64,000 bases of DNA from Isoetes taiwanensis (GCA_021234155.1 JAJEKV010000879.1:1-64000), one strand, 5' to 3'. Shown: positions 1-11,861, counted from the stretch's first letter. Program-made: numbers and translations. Notes: a model not told the origin generated them from the letters alone.

Positions 1-85
1 CAAAGAGGCAAGAGCTTGGAGATCACATCAAGAACGGCATCAAACATCTTCTTACAGGTGGGGTTTTGTTGAGTTAATCTGAGGT
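1..85 (+). repeat. LTR-retroelement-derived fragment, cut by the window edge
   Basis: The first 85 bases resemble 29377-29460: both contain the order GCAA, CTTGGAGATCAC, TCA...GCATCAA, and CAGGTGGGGTTTTGTTG. The copy near 29.4 kb lies inside what looks like an LTR starting at 29178, so this is probably the same LTR family running in from outside the window. Similarity is lost after about position 85. Confidence 0.45.
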
Positions 86-1545
86 ACATGGGCTGATATC
101 ATTGGATTTATGCATGAATTGATAAGAAGGTTTGGCTATGTATGTTCGAGAAAGTATGGCATGCAGAAACATCCAGAGGAACGAAAGATGGAATAGAAGC
201 TAATCTAGATGCATGGTAATTATCCGAAAAGAGCTTGGAGTAGGCCGAAATTGATGCAGGAGGAATGTAGTTGAGAAGTTATGGGTTGCAACAACGGTTT
301 TTTTCATGCAACAGACGGAATCGTCGCTGACGGAGCCAGAAGATCTGGAAACATCCCGATATGACATGGAACAGGCCGATTTGGGCATTAGAACCCCGAT
401 GCATTGTGGGCAGCTCCAAAAAGTTGCAACCCGGTCTGTAACCCGATCTGTTTGTTGGTTGTTTCGTTGTTTTATTTGTCCTTTTCCTTGATGTCTTGTT
501 AACAAATGTCATGTACACCTTAAATAAAGTTATAAGAAGTGGATAAATAAATATACAAGGAGTATAAGGGAAACTATGGAAGTACAACAAGGGCAGGGAT
601 CTAGCACAGACTATCCACAATAGTAAGTTCAGTACAGATGCAGGAGATAGGTCTGATTTGATTATTAGTTATTTAAGTATGCTTTGTTGAATTAAACAAG
701 ATAAGGTCCTAAAGTAACATGAGGCATTGAACGAGTGGTTCCTGGAGATGGGGCCTGGTTTTATGGTAAGTTGGCAGAGGCTATATCCAGTTGCGGTCAT
801 GAGGACCTGTGGATTTTTAAGCCAGAAGTGCAAGATTTGGATTTTCCACATTAAGATGCATTAATAAATCTTAAGCTACGGAAAGTGGGTTTTTAATTAG
901 AATATTAAAAACCTTAGCTAACAATGGTTCAAAAAGAAATAGATGTTGGAACTTTGGAGATCTGGAGAAGTTTGGCCGGGAGAGCAATATGAGGTATATG
1001 GAGTGTCCAGATGAGGCTATGGCGTGGAGCACTGTTAGTCTAAGTGTATACATGTAAGTTTCTAAGTTGTTGCATTGTATTTTATCAAAGGCATCATAGC
1101 TAATGGATTATCCCCATGGGAGAATGGTTATGAGGCAAGTATTGCATTGTGTGGATTGGTAGTATCTTTCCTTGTTCAGCAAAGTACATAGGCGTCAGAG
1201 CTACATCAATGATAACCATGCTTGCGACTTCATCGACGTGATTAGATTGTGATCATCACCCATGTCAGTAAGTTTAGCTACTCCGACATGGTATTGGATG
1301 AGAATTATACGTAAGAAGTATGGTAAGTTACTATGACCAGCGGATTTATCAGAAGCTAATGTGGAGTTGCATTCCTTAATGGGGGGGAATCGCCTTAGCG
1401 TAAGCTGTAAGTATTGTGAAAATGCTAAGTATGAGATATACTTTTATGTCATTGTAGGGTTCATTGGGAAAGCTACTTGGGCAGGTTGTATGGGCAACAT
1501 CAGCAGCAGTATAATCCAAGCACACATATAGTAAACACTCTAATG
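86..1545. other. No gene recognised; degenerate retroelement-like DNA
   Basis: All reading frames are short and carry no recognisable domain. Parts (for example 720-910) resemble 35540-35730 weakly and in the same order, so this stretch is probably the upstream continuation of the dispersed repeat at 1546-2010. Confidence 0.4.
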
Positions 1546-2010
1546 AACACCACATGTCATGGTCTTTGCATTGTCTCACTGTTGTCTTGGTATTTTGTTA
1601 TGTATTTGGATCCTCCGGGGTCGGACTTCCAGGTTCGGTGGCCTGGGTTGCTCCGGCATGACTCATGTTTCTATGTTCTATGTATTTGTGCTCTGTGACA
1701 CCGGGCGTTAGTTCTCCTGGCCGGGATTGCTACGTCAGTCAACTCTTGTGAACTCCCATGGTAAGAGGTCCTCGGTGCCGGGACGTGGGAAATTTTGAGA
1801 GGGTATGCGATCTGAGGTTCACTCCACCACCCGCTACAGGGCTTGAAATGTAAGCTGGCTGGGCAACATGCTGCTAACGGGGCCTGTATATAGGCTGGCT
1901 GAGCTTCCCATTGTCCCGGAGCTATGTTTATGATGATTTGGTATTTTGGCTATGTTCTTTGCTTCTGTTGCTCATGTGTTATATTCCTTTGCATTAGGTT
2001 GTCATTGTCT
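1546..2010 (+). repeat. Dispersed repeat, copy A (partner 35935-36375)
   Basis: About 440 bp match 35935-36375 in the same orientation, beginning at CACATGTCATGGTCTTTGC and including GTTATGTATTTGGATCCTCC, GTGACACCG, AGTTCTCCTGGC, CCCGCTACAGGGCTTG, and TATATAGGCTGGCTGAGCT. The segment GTATATAGGCTGG looks like a promoter TATA region, as found inside an LTR. There is no coding capacity. I infer an LTR or the untranslated part of a retroelement present twice in the window. Confidence 0.6.
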
Positions 2011-3479
2011 TAGCACTTTGTGCTCACGTGGGATTTTCGATGCGTGTTTGTGCTTACCCAAGATTTGCGTAGTATTTCTATGCATGCAGGCGGCACCGAG
2101 GGATCCCCACTTAGTCGAGGAGGACTAACCCCGGTGAGTGCATATGTGCGGTGAATGAGCAAGGCGATGGTCAAGCTAACGGTAGCAGATGCGGTTGTGG
2201 CTCGTGGTTGGCGAGAAGATTCTAGGGTCGAATTGCTAGAGTTGGATGTTATCTCTATCGAGAATGTTGATTTATTGGATGTTGATCTTACCTGATTATA
2301 TTGAGTTTATAAACATTTGTTCATTGAATTTGGAGTAAGTAAGTTCAATTGAAAGGAAGATTTAATTCTTCACCAGTATTATCAACCTAGAATTATAGAA
2401 GTTTGACAAGATCCCGAGTTGCCAGGAGGGTCAACTCGGCAGGCTCGTCACAGAGAAGATTTGGCTCCAACTTGAGACAAGTTAAACTTCGTTCACAAGC
2501 AGCCAGTGTGGATGCACTAGATGAGGATGTTGTAGATATAGATGATTTTGGGCGGAGTGTACTTAAGAGATGTGAATTGATAAATTGTTATTTGGAAGAT
2601 TGAGTGAACTCTTAGTATTGTACTCCATTATAAGCAATATATTATGTTGTCAGATTTGTTGAAAATATTGTATCTAAAGAAATGTTGCCATGGGGGTAAT
2701 GTTCCCCTGTAGGAGATTGCTTGAGGTAAGGGTTTGGCAAGCCCATTAGGGCGAGCCAACTCTGCACTTCAAGAAATGTCTTGCACGAGAACATTCACCC
2801 TACCTAATGGAGGAAGGAGTGAGTGGTTGTGATGATGCCACATTGCAATTCTCTAATAAACTTTAGAAGGACAAAAGACAAAGTTGCATCCATGGGTAGG
2901 AGGGGGAAAAGAAATATGCTGGAAACTTTTGTACGGAATGTGGAGTGATTTATTTACAGTTTGGACAATTTGTGGCTCAGATTATGAGTTCTGCATGTAA
3001 ATTCTTTGGAATATGCCAATTTGACTGGCTAAGATGGAATTCAAAACATCTTGCCATTCTCTTTTCATTTTCTCATACACCAACTGCATATGCATGTCCA
3101 CCATATTGCTTTATCCTAGGAGCAACCCCTTATGCAAGAACATCATGTTTTTAGTGTGATCATGGTCACACTCCCTTCTAAGCATGAACTACATAAGATA
3201 TTGATAATTTAGGGTGGGAGTCGGCGCGAACATATTACTAGAGCCCTATGCTCTTCATTGACCAGTCCATTAATCCTAACATGAGATTGTATTGGCGCTT
3301 CATTCTAAGTTTATGTTCAAGGCCTTAAAGTACGAGCCAATGCAATTGCAACTAGTGGTGTGTTTCTTGTTACTATAGAACCTAAGTTATTCTATAATGC
3401 GGACATAATCTCAATTATTATAACATCTTAGAGCAGAAAACAATGTATGAAGTTATTAATGCAATCGGGCATTGCTGGT
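2011..3479. other. No gene recognised
   Basis: A 66-codon frame at 2403-2603 has an acidic stretch (DALDEDVVDIDD) but no homologue I recognise and no visible splice partner. The rest is AT-rich without repeats that I could pair elsewhere in the window. The large transposon begins at 3484 and its target duplication at 3480. Confidence 0.4.
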
Positions 3480-3483
3480 AATA

Positions 3484-3508
3484 AACAAGGTTGCAAATTA
3501 AATAGGAG
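3484..3508 (+). repeat. Left terminal inverted repeat of the large transposon
   Basis: The 25-bp end begins AACAAGGTTGC and pairs with 15354-15378 with five mismatches. Five leading bases (AACAA) are shared by all four transposon ends in this locus, including those of the nested element. Confidence 0.8.
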
Positions 3509-3836
3509 TGTTGCAGCACTACCGTTTCAAAGATTCTTTAAAAAAAAACACGTCTCTTTTAAAATTGGGCTTTTTTAATAGAAGTTTGAAATTTCAGGAG
3601 TATCAGTTTTTGTTTTTTTTGGGCCTATTTTTGGGGTCCTTTTTGGACACGACCTTGGTTTTGTGGAGTGAAGCATGTGAAAATGGCAAAATTCAGACAT
3701 GAGTACGCAATTTTATAAAGTTAGATGTTAAAAAAACACAAATTTAGTAGAACTAATAATAATAATTTCTTTACAATTTTTTTGTTACGTCAATAATGGC
3801 AATCAATGTCAATCAATAACTATAGCATAAGACAAG

Positions 3837-6800
3837 TCACAGATCTAAAGCATAGTCTTCTTCGTTTTTCTTGCTCATCTCAGCTTTGTCAGATTCTGTC
3901 GTTTCATCTTTTTCTGGTGACTTAGGCTTGTCTGTGTCGGTAGTTGCTTCCGGAATTGTAGCTGGAGCTACTTCTTTCAGCTCTGCAAAAGTAGCTTCAT
4001 CATCCAAGGAGCTTGTAAATGGAGGTTGTATCTCCGAAGATGTCATCTTGGCAAAATCAGATGAAGACTTGGCGCCCAAACTCTTGATTCTCGTCTGATA
4101 GAGTTGGTAAGGCAGACAGTCTCATCTTGATGAAGTTTACATCCTCCTTATCAATGTCAACGGCTACACAGTTACGACCCTTCCTAAGTGCACAAGGAAT
4201 CGTTGTACTAGAGCCGGAAAAAGCATCAAGAACCCAATCTCCTAGACGTGAGAACATGTCTAGAAGATGGTTAATCATCCTTTGTGGTTTCTGGTAATGA
4301 TTCACTATTCTGCCTTGTGCACTAGGATCCTGCAGCTTCTGCAATACCTCTGGAAACTCCAACACGTTTGTGAAATTCTGGCACGCTGCTGTATTAAAAT
4401 GTTCCATTGTAGGCTTTCCGTCGAAACTCCAGTAAGCGACATGGAGATATTCAACCTTACTTAGCACCACTAGAAACTCCAACACGTTCGAGAAATTCGC
4501 ATATTTCTTGTGTTAAAATGTTCCATTGCACGCTACGTGGAAACTCCAAAGAAGTTTTACATGGAGATATTCAACCTTACTTAGCAGTCTCGGCCATCCA
4601 CCATGGTAATTGATATTTGTTTTGTACCTACGGAACAAGAAAAATAACAGACGAGTTAACTTGGACCGAAAGAAACATATTCCGGAATAGAAACTGAAAA
4701 CAAGAATGTGAAAATGCTACCAATTTTAACTAAAAGAAAAAGCACGTAAAGAAAACCAAGAGACATTTGTATTCCCGAATAAACACTTACCAGACCAGGT
4801 TTTCATATCCAGCTTGCACTGGGGAACCATGGTTCTTGAAGGTGGCTTCCACAAGTCCGGATTGCATGCTGGAGTGAAAAACAACGAGCCGCCAATGTTT
4901 CGCCGTGGTAATTTGCTTAATGCCGTCGTCGAAAGCATTAAACTCAGAGTTTTTAAATGGCTGGTCGACGTAGCGGCTGTCCTTAAGCTTAAAGCCATAT
5001 GGCAGTCGGCTATTACCAAGGTGAAATCTTGGGGCTTGATTGTTTCGGACAATTTCGTGCAGTCATCGTGAACTATACAAAACAGATTGTTTTGATCGAA
5101 CATAGTAAAGCATTTGTAATCGGAGAGCTCATTATCCAAAACACGCCTGTCCGCTAACGTTCTCTCCTCCCGTGCTGTCCTGGCCAAGTGCATGAAGCCC
5201 TCCGGCAGGTCTTTGGTTTTCTTTTGCTCTGCAACAAAGAACGTCTCTGTAACAACAAAAACAGAAACATGGAAAATAAAGACAACATACCCACCCTCAA
5301 AATTTGGTGCATATTGAATGATCCTTTCGTCCGAGGTTGCAAGAGGATAGAGTTATTTACATCTTTCCCAGCTGTCAACGTTCAATTGTTCCATCAAGCA
5401 TGTTTGACATGTGATGACGTTCTTTTGGCTGAAAAATAACCACAACATCAGAAGAAAGACAACTAACTAGAAGGCATCAAGAAGAAGGAAACACTTTAGA
5501 ACACTACAAGTGGTAAACAGAGGCAGTTGTTGCCTAAACATCAAAGCACAATCCTATTCTGGAATACGGGATTATTTTACGACTAGGAACTAGTGTATTC
5601 CGGAATACGTTTTGCTTTTTTAGCAGCTAAAATGTATTTCAGAATACACTTTAGCTTCAGCTTAAAGAAGTTTCTACTTCAGAAAACACACTAGCCACAA
5701 ACAGAGGAAGAGGCGTGTTCCAGAATCAGTTTCTGCATTGGTAAGCAATCATGCCACAAAGTATTTTCTTAATTTTATAAAAATGACGTTCTGTTCCAGT
5801 TGCAGAGAAGGAAAGCAAACGGTGTTGAGTCTATCTTACTTGTGCAACTCCTTGGGCATTTCTTCTAGCATAAATTCCTTATCCACAACCTTCTGCAGTA
5901 GCCTTTCTAGTAAGTACATATCTATGAAGCCCTGCATTTCTCTCCAGACGGTTATGGTCATCTCTTTCTTTGGAACGTCGGAGCCTTTTTTCTTTTCGGA
6001 GACCTTTTCTTTGCTTTTCAATTCTCCACGCTCGAACATGGTAAAAATTTCGTTTTGTAGGTCCCAAATCTGCACAGAGATAAACGTGATTAGTGGAGGA
6101 CTGTAGGGTTATTCCGGAATATAAAAATTACTTACTCTGCCGTCTCTGAAGGCTAGTTGAAACCAGTTATCGTGTGCTATCAGAGACTGCCGTTTATTGG
6201 CCTCGTCGTACTTGAGGCAGCACTCGACAGCACACGCTTCCTTCAGCTCCAAAGAGTTTGCTGGTTTCTTTAGATCTTCTCCATATTTTTCATTAAAAAT
6301 TACAAATTCCCTGTGCATGAACCTGATCTTGTCGACGAAGCTCATTTTAAGTTTGTACTCATTGTCAACGTTGTGTGTGTTGGCGATCTTCGCTTCTTCT
6401 CTGCCAGGCCACAGTAAACAGCACAGAGGACAGATGAGATATTTTTTTCCTTGTACAACTGCCTCCTTGCTTTAAAATTGTGGTTGCCCCCAAGAACATA
6501 GTGCATGTAAGAACCAACATTTTCTCTATCGTAGTCTTTGGGGTCCACGCACTGGAATCTGTCAACGAGAACGACTATCAGAGCAACGTGGGCATTGGGG
6601 TTGCTCCTGATCCTATTCTTCAGGTTCCTTAAGTGATCAGCGTAAATTTTATGAATCTGAAGAGGGCGGTCACTAGCTTCATTTTTTGGTGGCAACCTCA
6701 TGGAAGTTACTGGAAAATAAATTACGCCTTGCACATACTTGTGCAAATTTATTTCTTCTATCCGCTCTGAGGTCTTGTGCACCTTCTTTTCTTTAATTGC

Positions 6801-7488
6801 CACCCCTGGTGCCTTGCCCTTTCCTTTCTTTTTTTTTGGCTGTTCTTCTGGAATTGTCTGCACCACAATCTCTTGCACCTTGCATTTTTTTTGTTCCTTA
6901 GCTACAATGGTGTCTCGTGGCCGGCTCTTCTTCTGATGTTCATCTGATGTACTAGGACTTTCGTCCCGTTTTTCCTGACTAGAGGCAACTTCTTGCCACT
7001 CCTCCTCCACTATTTCATCTTCGGATTCGCTGCAAACAAAATCCTCGCTTTGAACTCTTCTTATAATTTCAGACAACCTCAGCTTATTTATGTAATGTGT
7101 CATGCACTTGTACAAAGCTGAAGGTTCCACTCTACCAAGTCTGAAATAGACCTGGTCCACAACTATAAATCCCTGGGAAGTCTTGAAAGATAGCCTTCCC
7201 TGTTGTCCAGACTGGCCCGCGATATCTGAAACTTCTCTGATGACTCTCATGCATTTATAACTCTGAGTCATCGTAGTGTTTACCTCCCGGACTTCCACAG
7301 ACGTGGAGAAAAGTGAGTGTGTTGTACTTTCCTCCAGTTCCCCTTGTTATGAACCACTGTGTCTGAAAGTTTTCGTACACAGCAGGTTCATCTGTGTCAT
7401 GAACCCTTGCCTGTGGGTGTGGTTTTAATTTCAACTTTATCGTCTTTTGTGGAGCTTTCTTGCTACCTTCTTGCATGTAAAATGTCAT
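3837..7488 (-). pseudogene. ParB-like / beta-class DNA (N4/N6) methyltransferase, spliced, broken
   Basis: Readable exons on the minus strand are about 6136-7488, 5840-6069, about 5295-5350, 4791-5246 and 3837-4627, with good signals (GTAAGT at 6135, GTAAGA at 5839, GTGGGT at 5294, GTAAGT at 4790; matching AG acceptors). Order: an N-terminal region (WFITRGTGG; VSDIAGQSGQQGRLSFK), an acidic/lysine-rich linker, a ParB-like domain at about 6710-6360 (KIYADHLRNLKNRI, then LGGNHNFKARR, then EEAKIANTHN, FVDKIRF), a helical region, then the methyltransferase: catalytic motif IADC-PYGF near 5000 and cofactor motif VLDAFSGSSTT at 4201-4233, followed by an acidic tail. Catalytic motif before cofactor motif is the beta-class order. 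ParB-like plus methylase fusions are known from phages and prophages. Damage: frameshifts near 7280, 6400, 5000 (inside the catalytic motif) and 4080, and a 120-bp tandem duplication carrying a stop (4350-4589). I infer the intact protein recognised and methylated element DNA; base specificity is unknown. Confidence 0.75.
4350..4589 (-). repeat. 120-bp tandem duplication inside the methyltransferase exon
   Basis: 4350-4469 and 4470-4589 are diverged copies at an offset of exactly 120 bp. Both end in ATGGAGATATTCAACCTTAC followed by TTAGCA on the plus strand. The duplication length keeps the frame, but the copy read first by the gene (4470-4589) carries an in-frame stop after FHVACNGTF. The second copy has the conserved reading VEYLHVAYWSF. 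It lies between the catalytic and cofactor motifs. Confidence 0.75.
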
Positions 7489-8127
7489 TGTTAAAATCAA
7501 AAGAAAAAGAAGAAGAAACGAAGACAAAAACTTATTCTGGAATAAAATATAAGACTTTTAAACAACAATTTCAATGCATTTAGGGGTTTTTTGTGGTCTA
7601 AAATGTGTTGGAAAACAAGCTCTTTAGAGCAAAAAGTAGGCAAATTTTTCTCAAAATTACAACTCGCCTACAAACAACACCGAAAGTGTATTCCGGAATA
7701 TATTTTGGTTTCAGGAACGTTTTGGCTTTTTCCTGAAACCAAAATGTATTCGGGAATACACTTTGGCTTCTGAGGACAACCAAAACCTATTTCGGAATAA
7801 GCAACAGAAGTGAAAATGAACATACAATGTACTTTTTACACTCACCTGTCCATGACTTCTCTATGCAAATCGGAATATAGTCTCTGAATTTAATATTGAA
7901 GGCGCTGGCACTGGCGACTAGAACTCAGAGACTGGAATACAGAAGTGAGGGCACCAAAATTTCCTTTTAAAGGTAACCCTTTTGTCTTGCTCGTATTCTA
8001 TGTGAACTGGAATACGTTTAGCCTTACTGTCCTGCTCCAGAGTATTCCAGAATAGCTTTTAGTTTACCTTTCACTTAATCATTACAGGAACTTCTACTTG
8101 TACTGTGTGGGCTTGTATTCGGGAATA
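4678..8127. repeat. Dispersed palindrome cluster, consensus (G)TATTCCGGAATA(C)
   Basis: A 12-14 bp palindrome recurs outside the recognisable coding exons. Perfect or near-perfect sites: TATTCCGGAATA at 4678-4689, GTATTCCGGAATAC at 5595-5608, TATTCCGGAATA at 6110-6121, GTATTCCGGAATAT at 7688-7701. One- or two-mismatch sites: 4770-4781, 5555-5566, 5635-5646, 7533-7544, 7746-7759, 7788-7799, 8043-8054, 8116-8127. About twelve copies lie in 3.4 kb, in introns and in the shared upstream region of the two divergent genes. Half-sites (CTGGAATAC) also occur near 7930 and 8010. I saw no comparable cluster elsewhere in the window. Confidence 0.85.
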
Positions 8128-8187
8128 AGAAAAGTTCTGCATTAGAGAAAGTTTCTCAATTCTCTACACTAATTTGCAGTTGTTACA
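7489..8187. promoter_or_regulatory. Divergent intergenic region between methyltransferase and transposase-like genes
   Basis: About 700 bp separate the first readable methyltransferase exon from the first ATG of the plus-strand gene. Six palindrome sites of the TATTCCGGAATA type fall here (7533, 7688, 7746, 7788, 8043, 8116). A shared bidirectional promoter with operator-like sites is an inference from position; no TATA box can be assigned with confidence, and upstream non-coding exons may lie here. Confidence 0.4.
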
Positions 8188-9357
8188 ATGACAAACCGCT
8201 TCGTGAATAAACTTCCAACATCTTTTGTTGTCTCAAGCTCGTCTAGTTCTGAGGAAATGCTTGGCAACAACGTCTTCTCTCCTTAAGGCCGGTATTCCCT
8301 GACTCCTACCTCTACAAGATCCTTGTTGCTTCTCGAAGACACTCCGAGTCCAGCAAGTAACAGACTTCCACCACCTTTCCAACCGTCACCAAGTCCAATA
8401 GACAGTACACTGGCACCTCCTTCCATAGCATCACCACTTGTTCGGAGCATGCTGCCACCACCCTTCGTTCCATCCCCCGGAACTACAGAGGCTCCACCAC
8501 AACGAGTGGTTAAGAACAAGCTACCCCCACTATTTGTAGTTTCGCCCTCTTTCGCAAAAAATACAAGGAACGCCTTGAAAGCCATGTAAGACCGTGGAGA
8601 TTCACTACAATTTCTCTCACCAGGACTTCACTACAAATGAGGACGATGCTCAGCATGTACTCCTGTTCACACAACGGTTGTGACACATGGATTTGCAAAA
8701 TTCCAGTCCCCTGTAAAGGAGATATTTGCAAGAACTCCTTTTCAAGATGGTACAAGAACAGTTGTTGCCACAACCTCTTATGGACTATCACCATCCTTTA
8801 ACACTGTGCTACCGCCTTTTCCAGGAACAACTTCACATGGTCTGTTTTCCTCTACAAACACACCACTCAGGACAGTGGAAGTCACCCCTAGAGTAGAAGT
8901 TTCATCAGAAGATGAAGACACCAACGAGGAACAACGAGATTACATGTTCTCCAGCCAATCTTCAAAGAAATACAAGGTGGATTTTAGTTTGAGAGCATGC
9001 TCCTCTGTAAGAAGAAGAAACCTTATGGATAAACACAAAATGAGGAGACTCCTGAGAATTAAATGTTGCTCATTGGGTTGCATCAACAGATTTAACATGG
9101 CTAAATTACGAGCAGTTAGAGACAACTACAGTTCAATGACATTGGCAGACCAGAATGCCTACTTAACTTATCATGTAAGACCAGACCGCAACACCTTCTT
9201 GCACTACATTAACCGTGAACAAGTCTGCCTTTATGGTTGTCCACCGTGTTTAGAGTCCACAAGAATGTCTCGAATACACAAAAGGTTGGATAAAAACCCA
9301 GCAATTGATGATCATTGTGGTCCAAGAAGAGTTATAACCATGCATGCCCTGGCTACT

Positions 9358-9387
9358 AACAATGTTTAAAATGAAACGCACTTATTT
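9358..9387 (+). repeat. Left terminal inverted repeat of the nested element
   Basis: It starts AACAATGTTTAAAATGAAAC and is mirrored at 12929-12958. The right arm additionally folds on itself: AACGCACTT and AAGTGCGTT at 12918-12942 form a hairpin. Confidence 0.88.
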
Positions 9388-10095
9388 GCTCCAAATGCAC
9401 TTTAAAAGGAATCTTAAAAGATTCCAAAATTCCCTCAAAAGGTCCATTTTTTGCGATCTATGCGTGACAAGTGTGACAATTTTGACATTTTTAGGTACCC
9501 CTTTTGGGGTAATTGAACTTACATACCATGAAAAAATGTTGGTTACCACTTTTCAGCCCCCTAATTTGCCTTTTAAAAATTAGTAGAAATTTCAAGGACT
9601 CCAAAAACTAGACATTGAAGAAAACACCAAGTGCTTTGGACCAACAAAAGGTATCTCATTCAAAACGCGTTGATTCTTTACAAAATTATAAACAAGGCAG
9701 TCAAAATTGCAACACATTATTGACTTTATCCGAGCCCTCAAGCTTTATCCTAATTATATATATGCCTTTATTGGACAAATTTACATTTTGGCGGCAATTT
9801 AGGATGCATCTCTAATCCTCCAACTCATCTGCATCATGATCTTGAGACCTATCATGTCCTCCGCCCCACCATCAAAGGGATGTTCCACCAGCCTGCTTTG
9901 TCTACTAATGAAACTACATCGGATCATCCTGTGAACAACGTTTTTGGGTGATTCACCAATCCCATGTTGTCATTTGAGCTCTAAAATGTGTTTTGTTCAT
10001 GGGATGATGGCTAGGTAACCATACAACATGGCTTCATGTTTTTTAGCTTTAGTTCGAGGGCTTTGATTTTTTCCACGTTATTGTTTCAGATTGCG

Positions 10096-10591
10096 GTATA
10101 AATTTATACAGCATTCGCGGTATAAATTTATCACGGTTTAGAGGCATTATGTATAAATTTATCTGACATGAGCTCAAATGGGGTATAAATTTATCAAAGA
10201 TGAGCTCAAGCGGTATAAATTTATACTTAAAGATCAGCGATACAATTTTATACCATGTGAGTTCAAGCGATACATAAGGAAAGAACTTCGAAAGTGGTAC
10301 CAAATTTATACCTTTTGTGAGCTTAGCGGTATAAATTTATACCATCATCCCACATGAAAAAACAAGAAAAGTTATAAATTTATCATTCTAATTGTTTACA
10401 AAAGAAACCACGGTATAAAATTTATACTACAATTTCTCTTTAAACACGTTTTGTTATAAAATCCAATACAAGATAACACAAGAAAATTCTATTAGATGGA
10501 TCTTTATTGTTGGTTATAGCGTGACATGATCTGAGATATAACAATCGTCGGGTAAAACATGGCAGATACTTTTGGCGGTATAAATTTATCA
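10096..10591. repeat. Palindrome array, consensus GTATAAATTTATAC, in the nested element
   Basis: About eleven copies lie in 500 bp. Exact palindromes are at 10096-10109, 10213-10226 and 10329-10342. Variants ending in TATCA or TATCT start at 10120, 10151, 10183 and 10578. Further degenerate copies lie at 10239, 10297, 10371 and 10413. Several are preceded by CG (CGGTATAAA) and separated by GAGCTCAA. Spacing is irregular (24 to 60 bp, with one outlier), so this is neither a CRISPR array nor a simple tandem repeat. Confidence 0.88.
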
Positions 10592-10738
10592 CAGAGGCTA
10601 GGAAAATTCTGTGGGAGGAAAAGTGCGTAGGAGGAAAATTTTAGGGTTTGATTTCTAGCGATGATGCATAGAGTTTTTTTTTTGTAGCGATGCATAAAGC
10701 CTAAGCTTCAAAGAAAGAAGAAAAATTAAGGGTTCTTC

Positions 10739-11337
10739 ATGGTAAAGTGGTTCTTCGAAGTTTTAGGGTTGGCTAAGTTCTTAGATATTGCTTCCAAGTT
10801 CAAGCTCAAATCCCATCATGATGGCTTTGGTATTTGCAAGTGGAATGTTTTGAGACCATCGTTGGGCAATATGGAGCTCGGTAAGCCATAGCGAGGAGCC
10901 AAATATCGGTCGAGGGGTAGGTTTTACTTGGGTGTAGAGCATTCCCCGCCAAAAATAGGTTAGACTAATTTTAGTGAAGAAAGGACGTTCTAGATTACAC
11001 CGGATTGATCTAAAAAAACATGCTGCCCTTGGAAACAAGGTGCCGACATATTATCTTGAAGCGCCCTTGCCGGTGCCTCAATTGGCTAAAGCCGAGCTAC
11101 TGTGCAGAGCTCACAAATTTAAGAAAAGGAGCCTGGTCCGATCTCGCCACTATGTGTAAAAGGAAGGGGAGCCACATATGCAAATCCAAAAAGCGCTTTT
11201 ACAAAGATTGTGGAGAAATTCAAGTTAAACACTCCACCTCAAGCTAAGAAAGATGTTGGTATAGGCAAATATGTTTCTCAAAATGCCGGAAGCAAAGAAG
11301 GCAATTATGGAGCAAGGAATGCAAAGAAGATCTAAGA
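10739..11337 (+). pseudogene. Degenerate coding-like segment inside the nested element, unrecognised
   Basis: A frame starting at 10739 (MVKWFFEVLGLAKFLDIASK) runs about 50 codons to a stop. After it, pieces such as RLHRIDLKKHAALGNKVPTY (about 10983-11042), LPVPQLAKAELLCRAHKFKK, and a C-terminus NYGARNAKKI followed by TAA (11337) have protein-like composition but sit in different frames with stops between. I do not recognise a family. It could be a host gene fragment captured by the transposon, or a decayed gene of its own. Confidence 0.3.
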
Positions 11338-11861
11338 ATTTGATGAGTAGTTACAACTGAATCAAGTTTTTAACCGCTTTTGTTGGTATATTAAGTGTAA
11401 TTTCGAATTTTAATGTCTAATGGCTAATTATTTCGTGAGGGTTACATGTAACCACATTTTCGCAAAGAACCTTCTTGGTTTGTAAACATTTTAAGGATTC
11501 ACTAGATAAATTAATTGTCTCCACTCAAAGCAGATATTACTAAAAATGGGATGTCGGATAGAGTATGGCTGAACTCCAATCTCTTTGCATTTTGATGTTT
11601 GAAGGTTTTTTTCTTGAAGAATACAAGTCGGGCTTTTTATGCCGAGAATATATAAGAATTGCCTAGTTTTTCTAATTAATCATTTGCATTTACCTGCAAA
11701 ACAGAGGTAACTCTTTCTTAGTTCTTTATACCGAAAATTGGGCTCCTGCTACTAAAAATCCGAGCACAATTAATATGGATTTCATTGTCTGAAGTTCCAA
11801 TGTCTTTTCAAGTTCTTAATGGAAGATTTATCATCTTTAGAGTGCATCGGGTGTCTACGTG

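Noticed and set aside
4814-5439. Plus-strand frames of 83-85 codons
   Set aside because: They are antisense to methyltransferase exons that carry conserved motifs and splice sites.
3837-7488. Bacterial contamination for the methyltransferase gene
   Set aside because: Coding pieces join in phase across GT-AG introns and the gene lies between plant transposon ends, so it belongs to the eukaryotic sequence.
8323-8589. Separate proline-rich protein
   Set aside because: It lies in the low-complexity Ser/Pro-rich N-terminal region of the DUF7869-like gene and is best read as part of that pseudogene.
10096-10591. CRISPR-like array
   Set aside because: Repeats are 14-bp palindromes with irregular spacing and variants, spacers are not of one size, and the context is plant nuclear transposon DNA.
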